Positions 18,794 through 27,677 of a stretch of 64,000 bases of DNA are shown in pieces (the first letter of the stretch is position 1; each line of letters opens with the position of its first letter). The notes under the pieces were generated by a model, which was not told the origin of the DNA, did no database searches, and saw only the letters and a list, made by a program, of their open reading frames with translations. The DNA lies in assembly GCF_009906955.1 (NCBI RefSeq), contig NZ_CP047657.1:26769-90768 (forward strand), written 5' to 3'. The DNA is from Paraglaciecola mesophila (lineage in GTDB: Bacteria; Pseudomonadota; Gammaproteobacteria; Enterobacterales; Alteromonadaceae). The position numbers were made by a program, and so were the translations under genes.

Positions 18794-20962
18794 TTGATAC
18801 CCGCAACAGGCGCACGTAAATTTGGACTAATATGTAGTGAAAGTGAAAAAGGAATGTCTCGAACGTATCAATATGATAGTGCGCTTAGAGTTACTCAAAC
18901 TACTACTACGTTAGATGGCGCTAACTTTATATCTGAAAATCAATTTGATGATAATTTTGGACGGCCAATTGGCTTAGTTTACCCTAACGGTCTAACTCTG
19001 GCCTATGAGTATAATGCCCAGGGGTATCTGGTATCTGAGAAAAATGCTGCAAGTAGCTACATCTACCGTACGATTGAAGATATGGATGCTTTTGGAAATA
19101 TAAGTTCGGCTACTATGTCTGATGGTTTATTAACGGGTCATTATCTGTATTCTCAGAAAAGTGCTCAAATGCTCAGTTCCACAATTACAGGTTCTCAAAG
19201 ATTACATGAGCTTTATTACACGAATTATGACGAATTTGGCAACATTATAGAACAAAGCAATCTGGTTACCGGTACCAGCGAGCGTTTCACCTATGACAAT
19301 TTACAACGTTTAACAAATAACGTTGCGGAGCATGCAGGTTCGGTTGTTCAGGCAGTAAGTTATGGTTATGACGCTATTGGTAATTTTAAATACAAATCTG
19401 ATTATTCTACTACCGTCGAAAATGCATACCAATATATTCAAGGAGAAGCAGGACCTAATGCAGTCACTAGTGTTATTAAACCTAATGGCTTAGTTAGTTT
19501 TAAATATGACGCTAAAGGCAATATGATCTCAGGCGATGGGCTAACAGCAACTTATACAGCTTATGGTAAGCCTGAGATAATCGCAAAAAATGGCAAGACT
19601 AGTAATTTTGCGTATGGTAGTGATCGACTGCGTTATAAGCAAGAATCAGATAATGATTCAATATATTACATTGATAAGTTGTCAGAACTAGAAGGTAAAG
19701 ATTGGCGTATTTATATTAGTGATGTGGCCGTTATCAAGTATAAAGCGGGTGACCCTATGCAAAATACCTCACAGAGTTCGGAAATCCGATTCTTGCATCG
19801 TGACCGCTTGGGAAGTGCAACCACCTTAACTGATCATAACGGTCAAGTAACTGAACGAAGGCGCTTTGATCCGTTTGGAAAACCCAGAGGAATATCTAGC
19901 GAGTCTCTACTATCAGCTCGTATTTCTAGCTTTGGTTCCGATAGTGAGGTGAGCAAGCGCGGGTTTACAGATCATGAACATTTAGACGAACATGAACTCA
20001 TTCATATGAACGGGCGGGTGTATGATTATAACCTTGGGCGGTTTTTGAGTGTTGATCCGTTGGTTCAAGCTCCTACAAATAGTCAAAGCTTAAATCCCTA
20101 TTCGTATATTATGAATAACCCCTTGTCAGGTACAGACCCTACAGGTTATTGCTCAACTACTGATACGATGAAGGATTGTGCTGGTGGTCTTGAAGAAGGA
20201 AAAACGCAAGCTATCACCAACTCTGATGGTAAAACCGTTGGTTACGTTGGCAAAGACAGCAAAGGTAATGTACATATAACGAACAACGGTGCGAGCAAGG
20301 GGCAAACAGCAGTATCAAACTCAATTGCAAGTGTTGGGAAGCCTAATGATATAAATTCACAGAATCAGGTAGCTAGATCAGATCCACAAGCGAATAGAAA
20401 GCAAGATGTAGAACTCAATGGCAGTGAGACCGCGTGTGCACCGATGTGTGTTATGCCATCAGTTGGAACATCCGCACTTGGTGTAGGTGGGGCTTTAGGA
20501 AGTCCAGAAGAAGGAGAAGCTGATAGTGGCCACATTCATCCCGGTTTTGAAGATTCAAAAAAATCAACACTTTCCTTTTCTAAAAGGTCTGATGATGTAA
20601 ATGCCGAAGCTGACAATACAGGAGCGCTGAGCGCCAACAATAGGGCGGGCCAATACTCAATTAGACTACAAATACAAACTGGTGATGAAAACCTCGATTC
20701 TATTGCTATCATACGAGGAGCATCAGTCACTAAATCTGAGGCTTGGACTGGACTTGAGCACCTATATCATGGAACAAAGAATAGTAACAAGGAGTGGAAT
20801 AGAAGTTTGAGGTCTGCAATTATCAATATGAGCAAGAAAATCAAAAGTCTTAAGACGGGTGTAGCCGGAACAGGTAACGTAATGCGAAGTGAATTTATCT
20901 TCAGAAGGCGCTTGTATCGAGTGGACCTTGAGAATTTGTCAGGAGTAAATTTAATACAATGA
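18794..20962 (+). CDS. 5'-truncated Rhs protein with variable C-terminal toxin tip
   Basis: The 722-residue frame is the 3' end of an Rhs/YD-repeat gene. Many YD repeats (YQYDSALRV, YDAKGNMISGDG, FKYDAKGNM) lead to the Rhs core (FLHRDRLGSATTLTD; YDYNLGRFLSVDPLV; NPYSYIMNNPLSGTDPTGY) near residue 450. The remaining 270 residues are the unique tip, with segments such as AGQYSIRLQIQTGDENLD and RRRLYRVDLENLSGV; I recognise no toxin family. No signal peptide or N-terminal trafficking domain remains, and the frame begins at TTG 18794 by the cut traT-like gene. It is an orphan tip that may be silent or serve as a recombination donor. Confidence 0.8.
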   Translation: MIPATGARKFGLICSESEKGMSRTYQYDSALRVTQTTTTLDGANFISENQFDDNFGRPIGLVYPNGLTLAYEYNAQGYLVSEKNAASSYIYRTIEDMDAFGNISSATMSDGLLTGHYLYSQKSAQMLSSTITGSQRLHELYYTNYDEFGNIIEQSNLVTGTSERFTYDNLQRLTNNVAEHAGSVVQAVSYGYDAIGNFKYKSDYSTTVENAYQYIQGEAGPNAVTSVIKPNGLVSFKYDAKGNMISGDGLTATYTAYGKPEIIAKNGKTSNFAYGSDRLRYKQESDNDSIYYIDKLSELEGKDWRIYISDVAVIKYKAGDPMQNTSQSSEIRFLHRDRLGSATTLTDHNGQVTERRRFDPFGKPRGISSESLLSARISSFGSDSEVSKRGFTDHEHLDEHELIHMNGRVYDYNLGRFLSVDPLVQAPTNSQSLNPYSYIMNNPLSGTDPTGYCSTTDTMKDCAGGLEEGKTQAITNSDGKTVGYVGKDSKGNVHITNNGASKGQTAVSNSIASVGKPNDINSQNQVARSDPQANRKQDVELNGSETACAPMCVMPSVGTSALGVGGALGSPEEGEADSGHIHPGFEDSKKSTLSFSKRSDDVNAEADNTGALSANNRAGQYSIRLQIQTGDENLDSIAIIRGASVTKSEAWTGLEHLYHGTKNSNKEWNRSLRSAIINMSKKIKSLKTGVAGTGNVMRSEFIFRRRLYRVDLENLSGVNLIQ

Positions 20963-21441
20963 TTTTTCTAGAATTAATGTCTCTCTTAATGAGCAATAAT
21001 GAATTTGATTACGGTGTTAGACAAGTAGGCTATGTTCTTGAGATTAATACTATGAAAAATGGTGTTTCGTTACGAAATAATCCATTGCTAGAAGAAAGAT
21101 TTCGAAACATAGTTTTAAGCGAGTCTCAAGTATCTGAACTTGTAGATGGGCTTAGTAAATTGACGAAGGATGATACTAAAGACAAGAAGCCTATAGCGTG
21201 GGCTTTAAGTAAAAGTTTTAACCAAAGAGCTTGTCCAAGTTTAAAGTATATTGCAAATGCTGCAATTGCAGACTCTAATGACGGGTTGTTATTTCAGTCT
21301 CTAATTGGAATAGAGAATTGCTGTTTACGCGAAAGTTGGGACTTTATAACAGAAGTTTCATATTTGGATTTCTTAGAGGATTCATCCGAATTTGCACAGA
21401 AGAAACTAGAATATAAGGAATTAGGCTTATACGATGATTAG
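20959..21441 (+). CDS. Likely immunity protein for the upstream Rhs tip
   Basis: The 160-residue, acidic, soluble protein starts at ATG 20959, overlapping the Rhs stop by four bases (ATGA), the classic coupling of polymorphic toxin and immunity genes. It is helical, with no signal peptide or membrane segment (SESQVSELVDGLSKLTKDD; QSLIGIENCCLRES). No immunity family is recognised, so the assignment rests on position, size and charge. Confidence 0.6.
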   Translation: MIFLELMSLLMSNNEFDYGVRQVGYVLEINTMKNGVSLRNNPLLEERFRNIVLSESQVSELVDGLSKLTKDDTKDKKPIAWALSKSFNQRACPSLKYIANAAIADSNDGLLFQSLIGIENCCLRESWDFITEVSYLDFLEDSSEFAQKKLEYKELGLYDD

Positions 21442-21510
21442 TGTTAAATTTGTATAATGCCGAAAGAGGTTAAATTCTGGGCAGTTTAACCTTACTTTAC
21501 CTCGCATTCC

Positions 21511-21534
21511 CCCCGCGCACCCAGCGGGGATTTT
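21511..21534 (+). terminator. Possible terminator after the Rhs immunity gene
   Basis: A CCCCGC/GCGGGG hairpin with a seven-base loop is followed by ATTTTG. The U-run is weak, so confidence is moderate. It lies about 70 bases past the immunity stop and before the next gene. Confidence 0.45.
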
Positions 21535-21607
21535 GTCGCCAAAGTGGGTTAGTAGTGTAGAGTCAACTTTAGTAAATTAATTTGTTGGAAATATCAGAGT
21601 AGTAGTC

Positions 21608-22336
21608 ATGGATAAAGACGATATAAAGCAACTTATTAAAATTTGTGCGAAGGGAGTACCTGTTGCTGACCTCGGACTGGATTCATTAGACTTCATTTCG
21701 AACTCAATACAAAAACGAAGACTGTCAAGGATCAAGAAGTTTCTTCGATACCTTAATTTTCAATTTGAAAGATTAACACCTCAGCAGATAGACAATTTTT
21801 CAAAGCTCATCCATACATCTGAATGCGAAGAAGTGCTATCTGAATATGCTGAGTCCGCAATGAGTACATCATGCGACTTGGCTATAGCTTCTACCGCAAT
21901 ACTTTATGCGGAAAATTCTGACAATTGTTTGCTATCCGTAGATGAAGAAAAAATATTTCCATTTGGCCTACACAAGATTGATAGACAGTTATTGGATTTA
22001 TTTTTAGCATTTATGCAAATGCCAAAAGATTTGAAACGTCATTGCTTCGCAGATGACGAATCATTGTTTTGTGAAAGATTGGCAGTTAACCCCCTTACAT
22101 CAGACTACTTTCAACATAAGGGATTTGATTTAGAAAGTTGTTTCATTCTGTCGGACGACTTAATTAGAAGACGATTTTTAGCAAAAGATCCACGTAGTAT
22201 GCCTAGAGCTATGGGGTCATCAGCACACTGGGAGTTTGCAGTTGGCTCTACTTCAATTTCCAAAAAGTTTTCAGATATCGTAAAGAGAGCAACAGATTTA
22301 CTAGAGCTTGCGAGGGAGCGGCGGTTAATTGAATAG
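21608..22336 (+). CDS. Unknown 242-residue soluble protein
   Basis: The product begins MDKDDIKQLIKICAKGVPV and has a basic patch (QKRRLSRIKKFLRYL) near residues 37-50, an alpha-helical middle (STAILYAENSDNCLL) and a helical C-terminus. No signal peptide or transmembrane helix is seen. It stands alone, 225 bases before the NdpA-like gene and on the same strand. The low GC and lack of recognisable neighbours suggest acquired cargo, but I cannot name a function. Confidence 0.5.
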   Translation: MDKDDIKQLIKICAKGVPVADLGLDSLDFISNSIQKRRLSRIKKFLRYLNFQFERLTPQQIDNFSKLIHTSECEEVLSEYAESAMSTSCDLAIASTAILYAENSDNCLLSVDEEKIFPFGLHKIDRQLLDLFLAFMQMPKDLKRHCFADDESLFCERLAVNPLTSDYFQHKGFDLESCFILSDDLIRRRFLAKDPRSMPRAMGSSAHWEFAVGSTSISKKFSDIVKRATDLLELARERRLIE

Positions 22337-22561
22337 TGATCAAAATTTGAACTCGACGTAGTAACATTAAGCCATTCGGCGTGTAGTTGGAAAAGGAATT
22401 TTTAATAGAGATTTTTGGTGCAGTTATGCGGCTTTTTGATTTTGAATTCCCTGCCTTGCCAAGTTCTAAATGACACAAATATTTGCAAAAATTGAATTAC
22501 CGAGCATACTGTATATAAAGACAGTGTGTTAACTATCAAAACAAGAAGAAAGTGAGTTGAT

Positions 22562-23740
22562 ATGCTGGAATGTGTTGAATGCGGACATTCATTCGATGAG
22601 AAGTTAAATGATTGTCCAAAGTGTGCGGAGTTACATGACGTCATTAGACCTGAGCTTGTTGCGGTAGCAGCGAAGACAGTGCAATTGATAACTGAACGCG
22701 GTAGTCCAGAAATTGAATCGAAAATTGGCGAGCTGTGGCCTCAAAATGATGACGTTTGTTATAAATTAATATCTCAGGTTGAGCAAAAATTCGCTGCAAA
22801 GAATAAGTTTCATAGTTACTTGCGTGAAAATAACTCGATTAAGTCACTGCCTTCAACGCTGAAAAGGTATGTCGAGAATAAATTAGACTTCTCTGGATTG
22901 GTGAGCAGTATGATGCAACAGTTGGTCATTGCTGCAAGGGAATCAGGTGCACACAAGTTGACAGGTGGAAGTATCCTATTTATGCATTATAAGTCGCATG
23001 AAAACGATGACCTTGGTCGGTTACTTGCCATCCTTGTAGATAAAAAGGATGGCTTTGATTTTGATGAGGTAAGTTTAGTGCCTAAAAATACCCCACATTT
23101 AAATCTAGATGCACTAAGACAAGCAGCATTATATGACTTAACCTTGTTCGAGCTTATCTACCCAGAAATACCAAAAGAAGACACCTATCTACAATTCATT
23201 AAAGGAAATTCATCAGCCAGCTTTTTTAAGAGTGCTTTTGGCTGTGATGAGAGAAATACAGACAATGTTCTTTCAGTCGATCAGTTAAGGGTAGCACTCA
23301 GTGATTTTGATGAGAAACATAACATTGGTAGCGCATTCTATGAAAATGCAAAAGTAGATTTCGAATTACTAATTGAGAGAGCAGAGAAACGAAAAAAACC
23401 TATTGCGGTTACAGACTTATATGATGCTATTGAATCTCATCTCCCTGAAGGTTCTCATCTTAAAGGCACATTCGCCAATTTCGTGAATACTGGGGGATAT
23501 AAAGTTAATCATCATATCGAACCTACAAAAAATAGCGTTAAAGCAGGCCAGTATGTTGATATCGTTGCCACGGATAAAAGTTTTTCAGGAAAAGTAGTTC
23601 GCAAAAAAGTGGGAGCCTCTGGTTCAGGGAAACCTGTCGAATATGAGGATGGTAGGCTTACCCTATTGATAACAGATCACAATCAACAAAGAGAGTTTGA
23701 AAGATTGATTGAAGCACAAAACAATGAAAACCAAGACTAG
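22562..23740 (+). CDS. NdpA/YejK-like nucleoid-associated protein with N-terminal zinc ribbon
   Basis: Residues 1-25 hold a zinc ribbon (CVECGHSFDEKLNDCPKC). Residues about 60-280 match the NdpA (PF04245) layout: an alpha-rich region, a YSAKNKA-like helix (EQKFAAKNKFHSYL), SILFMHYKSHE, and the conserved TYLQFIKGNSSASFFKSAFGC segment, corresponding to RYLTFLKGRVGRKVADFF in E. coli. A C-terminal beta-rich part (KVNHHIEPTKNSVKAGQYVD) also parallels the family. The zinc ribbon is an unusual addition. The next gene starts 17 bases before this stop, so the pair is probably co-expressed. Confidence 0.8.
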   Translation: MLECVECGHSFDEKLNDCPKCAELHDVIRPELVAVAAKTVQLITERGSPEIESKIGELWPQNDDVCYKLISQVEQKFAAKNKFHSYLRENNSIKSLPSTLKRYVENKLDFSGLVSSMMQQLVIAARESGAHKLTGGSILFMHYKSHENDDLGRLLAILVDKKDGFDFDEVSLVPKNTPHLNLDALRQAALYDLTLFELIYPEIPKEDTYLQFIKGNSSASFFKSAFGCDERNTDNVLSVDQLRVALSDFDEKHNIGSAFYENAKVDFELLIERAEKRKKPIAVTDLYDAIESHLPEGSHLKGTFANFVNTGGYKVNHHIEPTKNSVKAGQYVDIVATDKSFSGKVVRKKVGASGSGKPVEYEDGRLTLLITDHNQQREFERLIEAQNNENQD

Positions 23741-24971
23741 TTTCGAAGAATTTTTTTCGCTGCTAAGTAGTGAATCTGCAATTTTTGTAGATGATCAGGC
23801 TCGTATCACGATTGATGAAAATGCGGATAAAGCGCAATTAGCATTGATGCTACAGGGCATTGGCTACAATATTGATCCAGTTAGAACTATCAAAAATGGC
23901 CTTCTGACAATTTCTTTAAACGCCACTAATTGGGAAAGGCAATGTCCAATTTTTAGTAATTGGGAAACGCTTTTTGCTGATGTTAAAGCAAAATCATTAT
24001 TGCCTGAGTTTTTCTATGTAGTCTCAGCAAGATCTTCAAGTTTTGATGATGAGCAAAATATCAAGCGACTTGATCTATTGTGCAAAACCAGAAAGTTGTT
24101 AGCCCAATTGTCAGATCATTGTGAGCCACCTTCTGGCCCGACAAAAGGATCACGCAAACTTGTCTATGTAATAGAAACTGAAACCAGCGTTGTAAAACAT
24201 GAATTTAAACCTGTCGTATCGTGGGAAACATTAGGCATATTAGAAAATGTCGAGGCGTCGCTAGTTGCTATAGAAAAATTAGATAAAGTTATTAACGTCG
24301 GAGATAGTCAAGATACTGAGCGAAAAAATGTACTTCGTTCAGCTTTCAGTGAGCTTATAAGTGGGTGTACTGAGCAATCTGCAATTTTCCAAACTGTTCT
24401 GAGATCAGCCGTCGAGCTACTGAGAAAATATGAAGCTCATCATGAACTTTTTGTAAAACGCTTTAGCGTTAATAAGGTGCTACAAGAAATTAATGACCAA
24501 GATTTAAAATATACTTCGAAGATAAATGAAATTGTTTCGAGCGCTCAAAATAAAGCCTTAACTATTCCCGGTGCTTTGATTGCTATCGGTGCAATAATGA
24601 GAATTGACCAAGTTATTGATGGTATAGCTGTCGCTATAGGCATGTTGATTACAACGATAATCGTTCATCGCTCTCTAATCGTGCATGAAGCGACAATTGA
24701 TCATATTGATAGGCAAGTAGAAGCCGATTTCCAGCGATACAATACGTTAAATGAAAAAGCTGAGGTAAGGTCGCAGGCAAATAATACTAGGAAAGAATTA
24801 ACGAGCCTCTTAGGAAAGGCATCAACAAACTCTACTTTCATTAAAAAATGTATTTGGGGAATATTCATAGCTGCAATTTTGTTCATCTCCTCATCAAGCT
24901 ATTTTGCCTCAACTGGAAGTAAAGAAAACGGGGCTGCTGTTCCCTTAAAAGTTATTTGCGTCGATAATTAA
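23724..24971 (+). CDS. Membrane protein paired with the NdpA-like gene
   Basis: The product is about 415 residues, starting at ATG 23724 inside the NdpA-like gene. A soluble N-terminal part of some 280 residues has no recognised motif. It is followed by a hydrophobic pair (ALTIPGALIAIGAIMRI; VIDGIAVAIGMLITTIIV), a coiled linker (EATIDHIDRQVEADFQRYNT) and a last helix (CIWGIFIAAILFISSSSYF). The gene overlap says that the two products act together. A nucleoid-binding protein with a membrane partner would fit a DNA-sensing or membrane-disrupting defence unit, but that is inference. Confidence 0.65.
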   Translation: MKTKTSFEEFFSLLSSESAIFVDDQARITIDENADKAQLALMLQGIGYNIDPVRTIKNGLLTISLNATNWERQCPIFSNWETLFADVKAKSLLPEFFYVVSARSSSFDDEQNIKRLDLLCKTRKLLAQLSDHCEPPSGPTKGSRKLVYVIETETSVVKHEFKPVVSWETLGILENVEASLVAIEKLDKVINVGDSQDTERKNVLRSAFSELISGCTEQSAIFQTVLRSAVELLRKYEAHHELFVKRFSVNKVLQEINDQDLKYTSKINEIVSSAQNKALTIPGALIAIGAIMRIDQVIDGIAVAIGMLITTIIVHRSLIVHEATIDHIDRQVEADFQRYNTLNEKAEVRSQANNTRKELTSLLGKASTNSTFIKKCIWGIFIAAILFISSSSYFASTGSKENGAAVPLKVICVDN

Positions 24972-25039
24972 CCTACACGCTAATTTTCACAATCGTTCTT
25001 TAAAGCTAAACTTTAAGGATTGTCAAAGAGGGAAATATC

Positions 25040-25147
25040 GTGAATAAAACCGAACAACGCACCCACATCATCGACCTCGTCCAGAACTGGGCAGTAGCCG
25101 AGAAAAGGCTGAGGATTGGAATGAAAACGAGCACCTACCACCCTTGA
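25040..25147 (+). pseudogene. Short ORF, possible 5' stub of a lost gene
   Basis: GTG 25040 follows a GAGGGA site and opens 35 codons (MNKTEQRTHIIDLVQNWAVA) before a stop near the right end of the IS66 fragment. The good ribosome site and protein-like start suggest the first codons of a gene whose remainder was replaced by the transposon. No family is recognised. Confidence 0.3.
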
Positions 25148-25175
25148 ATTCAACCGCAAAAGTAGCAATTGAAAA

Positions 25176-25791
25176 GTAAGCGTCCGATAATTCCACCTAG
25201 CGTTTAGCAAACTGCCATGGTAGCAGTTGCTCGATATTGACATCGGGCTGGCTGAGTTCATCAAGGCAAGTCATCACATACTCGAATACGTTCAGGTCGT
25301 TGGCTTTAGCTGTTTCGATGATGCTGTAGAGAACAGCGCTGGCGTTTGCGCCTGTGGCCGTTTGGCTAAACAGCCAGTTTTTCCTACCTATGACGAACGG
25401 CTTTATCCCGCGCTCAGCGCGATTATTATCGATACGCAATAACCCGTCGAGTGTATAGCGTTCCGGCTTTTTCCATTGGTTTAAGCAGTATTGTATCGCT
25501 TCGCCCAACTTGGTTTTGGGTAACACTTGTTGAGCCGATTTCATTAGCCACATATGAAGCTGGCTTAGCAACGGCACACTTTTTTCTTGTCTTGTAATAT
25601 ATCGCACCTCTACCGTTTTATCTTTTAGCTGGGTTTCTAAGCGGTAGAGTTTTTGGATGTGATTGAGTGCCCAATCCGCTTTGCCACTGCCTTTCTTACC
25701 TGCGCCTTTTTTGGCTTCCATGAACTTACGGCGTGCATGTGCCCAGCAACCAATGAGTATGGCTTGCGTTTTCTCGTAGCCTAGATAGCCA
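25176..25791 (-). mobile_element. IS66-family fragment (3' part of tnpC with right end)
   Basis: The minus strand encodes the C-terminal part of an IS66 TnpC: IQKLYRLETQLKDKTVE, the DNNRAERGIKPFVIGRKNW signature and the C-terminal DELSQPDVNIEQLLPW. It is nearly identical to the intact copy at 60169-61671. The right inverted end GTAAGCGTCCGATAATTCC is present at 25176. The left part of the element, with tnpA, tnpB and most of tnpC, is missing, and the break is at the umuC start. Near the break the sequence diverges slightly from the intact copy, so it may be a different IS66 relative. Confidence 0.85.
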
Positions 25792-25803
25792 CAATGCGAA
25801 CAT
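25792..25803 (-). pseudogene. umuC: umuC, first codons only (cut by IS66)
   Basis: The umuD stop reads TGATG, and the ATG begins ATGTTCGCATTG (Met-Phe-Ala-Leu), the usual UmuC start. From the fifth codon the sequence is IS66 tnpC. Only four codons of umuC therefore remain, and no polymerase V catalytic subunit is encoded at this locus. Confidence 0.6.
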
Positions 25804-26207
25804 CAGAGTTGCTTCTTAAAGGGTCGATGTAAGCGAATAGAGCGCGTCACCACTCCCTCTATCTGAAAGTCGTCACCTTCTTGCAAAAAATACGGGGGAA
25901 AACCCTTACTGGAAGACAGCAAACAACGCTGTACTTTATCGATTTTTTTGCACACGAATACTCCATTGAGATTTGCTACCACAATGTCTTGGTCTTTAAT
26001 TTCTTGAGCGCGATCTACAATTAAAAGGTCACCTGAGAATATACCATCACCTTTCATTGACTCCCCTTGAGCAACACCAATATAGGTCCCAGAGGGGTGG
26101 TCAATAAGTAGCTGATCTAAATCTAGGTTAAGCTGTGTGTATTCTGCCGCAGGTGACTCAAAACCAATAATACCCGCAGACGCTTTGATAGGGATAAATT
26201 TCAACAC
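25803..26207 (-). CDS. umuD: UmuD-like SOS mutagenesis protein
   Basis: This LexA/UmuD-type self-cleaving protein of about 134 residues is an S24 peptidase. It has a cleavage-like Ala-Gly pair (KASAGIIGFESPAAEYTQ), the catalytic Ser in GESMKGDGIFSGDLLIVDRA and the Lys in NGVFVCKKIDK. I choose GTG 26207 (or TTG 26204), because the start at 26258 would place the SOS box inside the gene. The ATG at 26258 remains an alternative. The UmuC partner is missing (see the stub), so the gene may act only with a host polymerase. It probably responds to DNA damage through LexA. Confidence 0.8.
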   Translation of the reverse strand: MLKFIPIKASAGIIGFESPAAEYTQLNLDLDQLLIDHPSGTYIGVAQGESMKGDGIFSGDLLIVDRAQEIKDQDIVVANLNGVFVCKKIDKVQRCLLSSSKGFPPYFLQEGDDFQIEGVVTRSIRLHRPFKKQL

Positions 26208-26208
26208 A

Positions 26209-26224
26209 CTGTAATTGTATACAG
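26209..26224 (-). promoter_or_regulatory. SOS box (LexA site) for umuD
   Basis: CTGTATACAATTACAG fits CTGT-N8-ACAG exactly and lies immediately before the umuD start codon. It is the expected operator for LexA repression. Confidence 0.85.
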
Positions 26225-26304
26225 TGTTCTTGATCCAAGAAACACAAATATAGTCCACTCAACTAGATATAGTCAGATCAACAGGCCAAAGTCGAACGAT
26301 GAAC

Positions 26305-26511
26305 TTACTCGCCTTGGCTACCAGTAAACATTCTCGCAGCTAATTGCTTGTAAATCGCAGTTGAACGCCGAATCTGCAATATTACTAGCTGTTTATCCAG
26401 ATCACACCCTCCCTCGCCAACACTACATTCCAAGGCGTATTTCACTAAGCCTTCAATCTCTTGACGAACGAAAGGACACTGACCTAGTTTGTGTACTTCG
26501 AATTGCCCCAT
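26305..26511 (-). CDS. Small unknown protein
   Basis: The 68-residue product MGQFEVHKLGQCPFVRQEIEG has three Cys residues and a C-terminal helix (STAIYKQLAARMFTGSQ). ATG 26511 has a clear AGAGGA site six bases upstream. It is oriented with umuD but is about 100 bases upstream of it and outside the SOS-box transcription unit. No family is recognised. Confidence 0.5.
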   Translation of the reverse strand: MGQFEVHKLGQCPFVRQEIEGLVKYALECSVGEGGCDLDKQLVILQIRRSTAIYKQLAARMFTGSQGE

Positions 26512-26698
26512 AATTATCCTCTATATTTTCCAACAATGACCGACAGAATTTATCATCTATAGAAAACGCTGCAAAAAATAGGGTTTCGGCCGAAAAAAAC
26601 GCATAACTGCTGTAATTGGCAAGCAACTGCTACATTTGGCAGTGATCATCCAGACCTTCACCAACCGAAATTTAATCACTTAATTTCTAGTATTCAAG

Positions 26699-27042
26699 AC
26701 GTTACTGCTTAAGCAGTAACGTAGTGGAAATCTGTTAACGCTTAAGCAGTAACGTAGGGAGTAGACTTTTAGAGCTAAAAGCATACAAAAACAGGTGGCG
26801 AATAAAGCAGGAAGAATCTAAATCAATTCTTTTATTTACTCACAAAAAACTTGAAATCCATTTTAGATGAAACACCGTAAATCCCTCGACAACATTAACT
26901 TTAAGACATTTTCGCTTAGTTAAAATTGTCGCATTCCCCTCACGTAGAGCAGTGAAGATAAGTGACTAAAAACAGACAAAAGACTGTTAAGGCTAACTAG
27001 CAGTAACGTATTTATAAAAGCGTTACTGCTTAAGCAGTAACG
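26699..27042. repeat. Recurring palindromes in a gene-free stretch
   Basis: A perfect 24-base palindrome at 26699-26722 (arms ACGTTACTGCTT) recurs as a 22-base palindrome at 27021-27042 and as an imperfect one at 26734-26754. A half site (CAGTAACG) lies at 27001-27008. The two strong copies are followed by TAG-TGG or TAGGGAGTA. The surrounding 26512-27224 has no supported gene. A partition site, a protein-binding array or an origin element are possible; I see no clear terminator or promoter. Confidence 0.7.
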
Positions 27043-27224
27043 TAGGGAGTAAAATTTTAAGGAGCGAAACGGGTGTATTTTTTTACTGCAATTGAAGGGT
27101 GGCACATATCCCGCGAGGAGCGATAGCGAAAAGGGGTATGGGGTGGCCTGATGATTTAAGTGATATTTGAGGCCGCTAAAAGCCGCTCACGGGCTTAAAA
27201 AATATTACGGGCCTCTCCCCGCCT

Positions 27225-27614
27225 CTAGGTATCGAACAGCCATTTGATAGTCTCATGTGAAATACTAAGCAGTGAAAAGCCAAGTGTGTGACAGAGCTTA
27301 GTGAGTCTTTCAGCACTGGGGTTTATCAAGCTGCACTTGTCAGATGATTCGATGGAGTCATCGCAAACCGAGTAAATTGTCAGAAGAGACTTTTCTTGGT
27401 TGTACGTTAGGTATTCGCTTACACCGAATGAAGTGGTACGCGATGCAACCTTGATAAGTGATGGTATGCGCAAGTCTACTTCTCCCTGCTCGCTTTTAAA
27501 GAAATACGAGCCGCTTTCGGTGCGAACGGAACAGTTAAAGCCTGGACCACCAGCATTAACAATTTGGGTATTGATGGTCTTGATGAAACTTGGAACGCCT
27601 GTCACGATTTGCAT
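27225..27614 (-). CDS. Unknown protein
   Basis: The 129-residue soluble product begins MQIVTGVPSFIKTINTQIV, has a glycine-rich patch (NAGGPGFNCSV), two Cys-containing segments, and ends ISHETIKWLFDT. ATG 27614 is preceded by an AT-rich leader without a strong ribosome site. It is the 5'-most gene of a run of minus-strand genes that continues to 34680, with gaps of about 60 to 200 bases. No family is recognised. Confidence 0.45.
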   Translation of the reverse strand: MQIVTGVPSFIKTINTQIVNAGGPGFNCSVRTESGSYFFKSEQGEVDLRIPSLIKVASRTTSFGVSEYLTYNQEKSLLTIYSVCDDSIESSDKCSLINPSAERLTKLCHTLGFSLLSISHETIKWLFDT

Positions 27615-27677
27615 ATAAAATCTCCATGTGTGTTTTGAGTTAACGTGCCTTGATTTTGAGGTCGTGCAACAAAGTGG

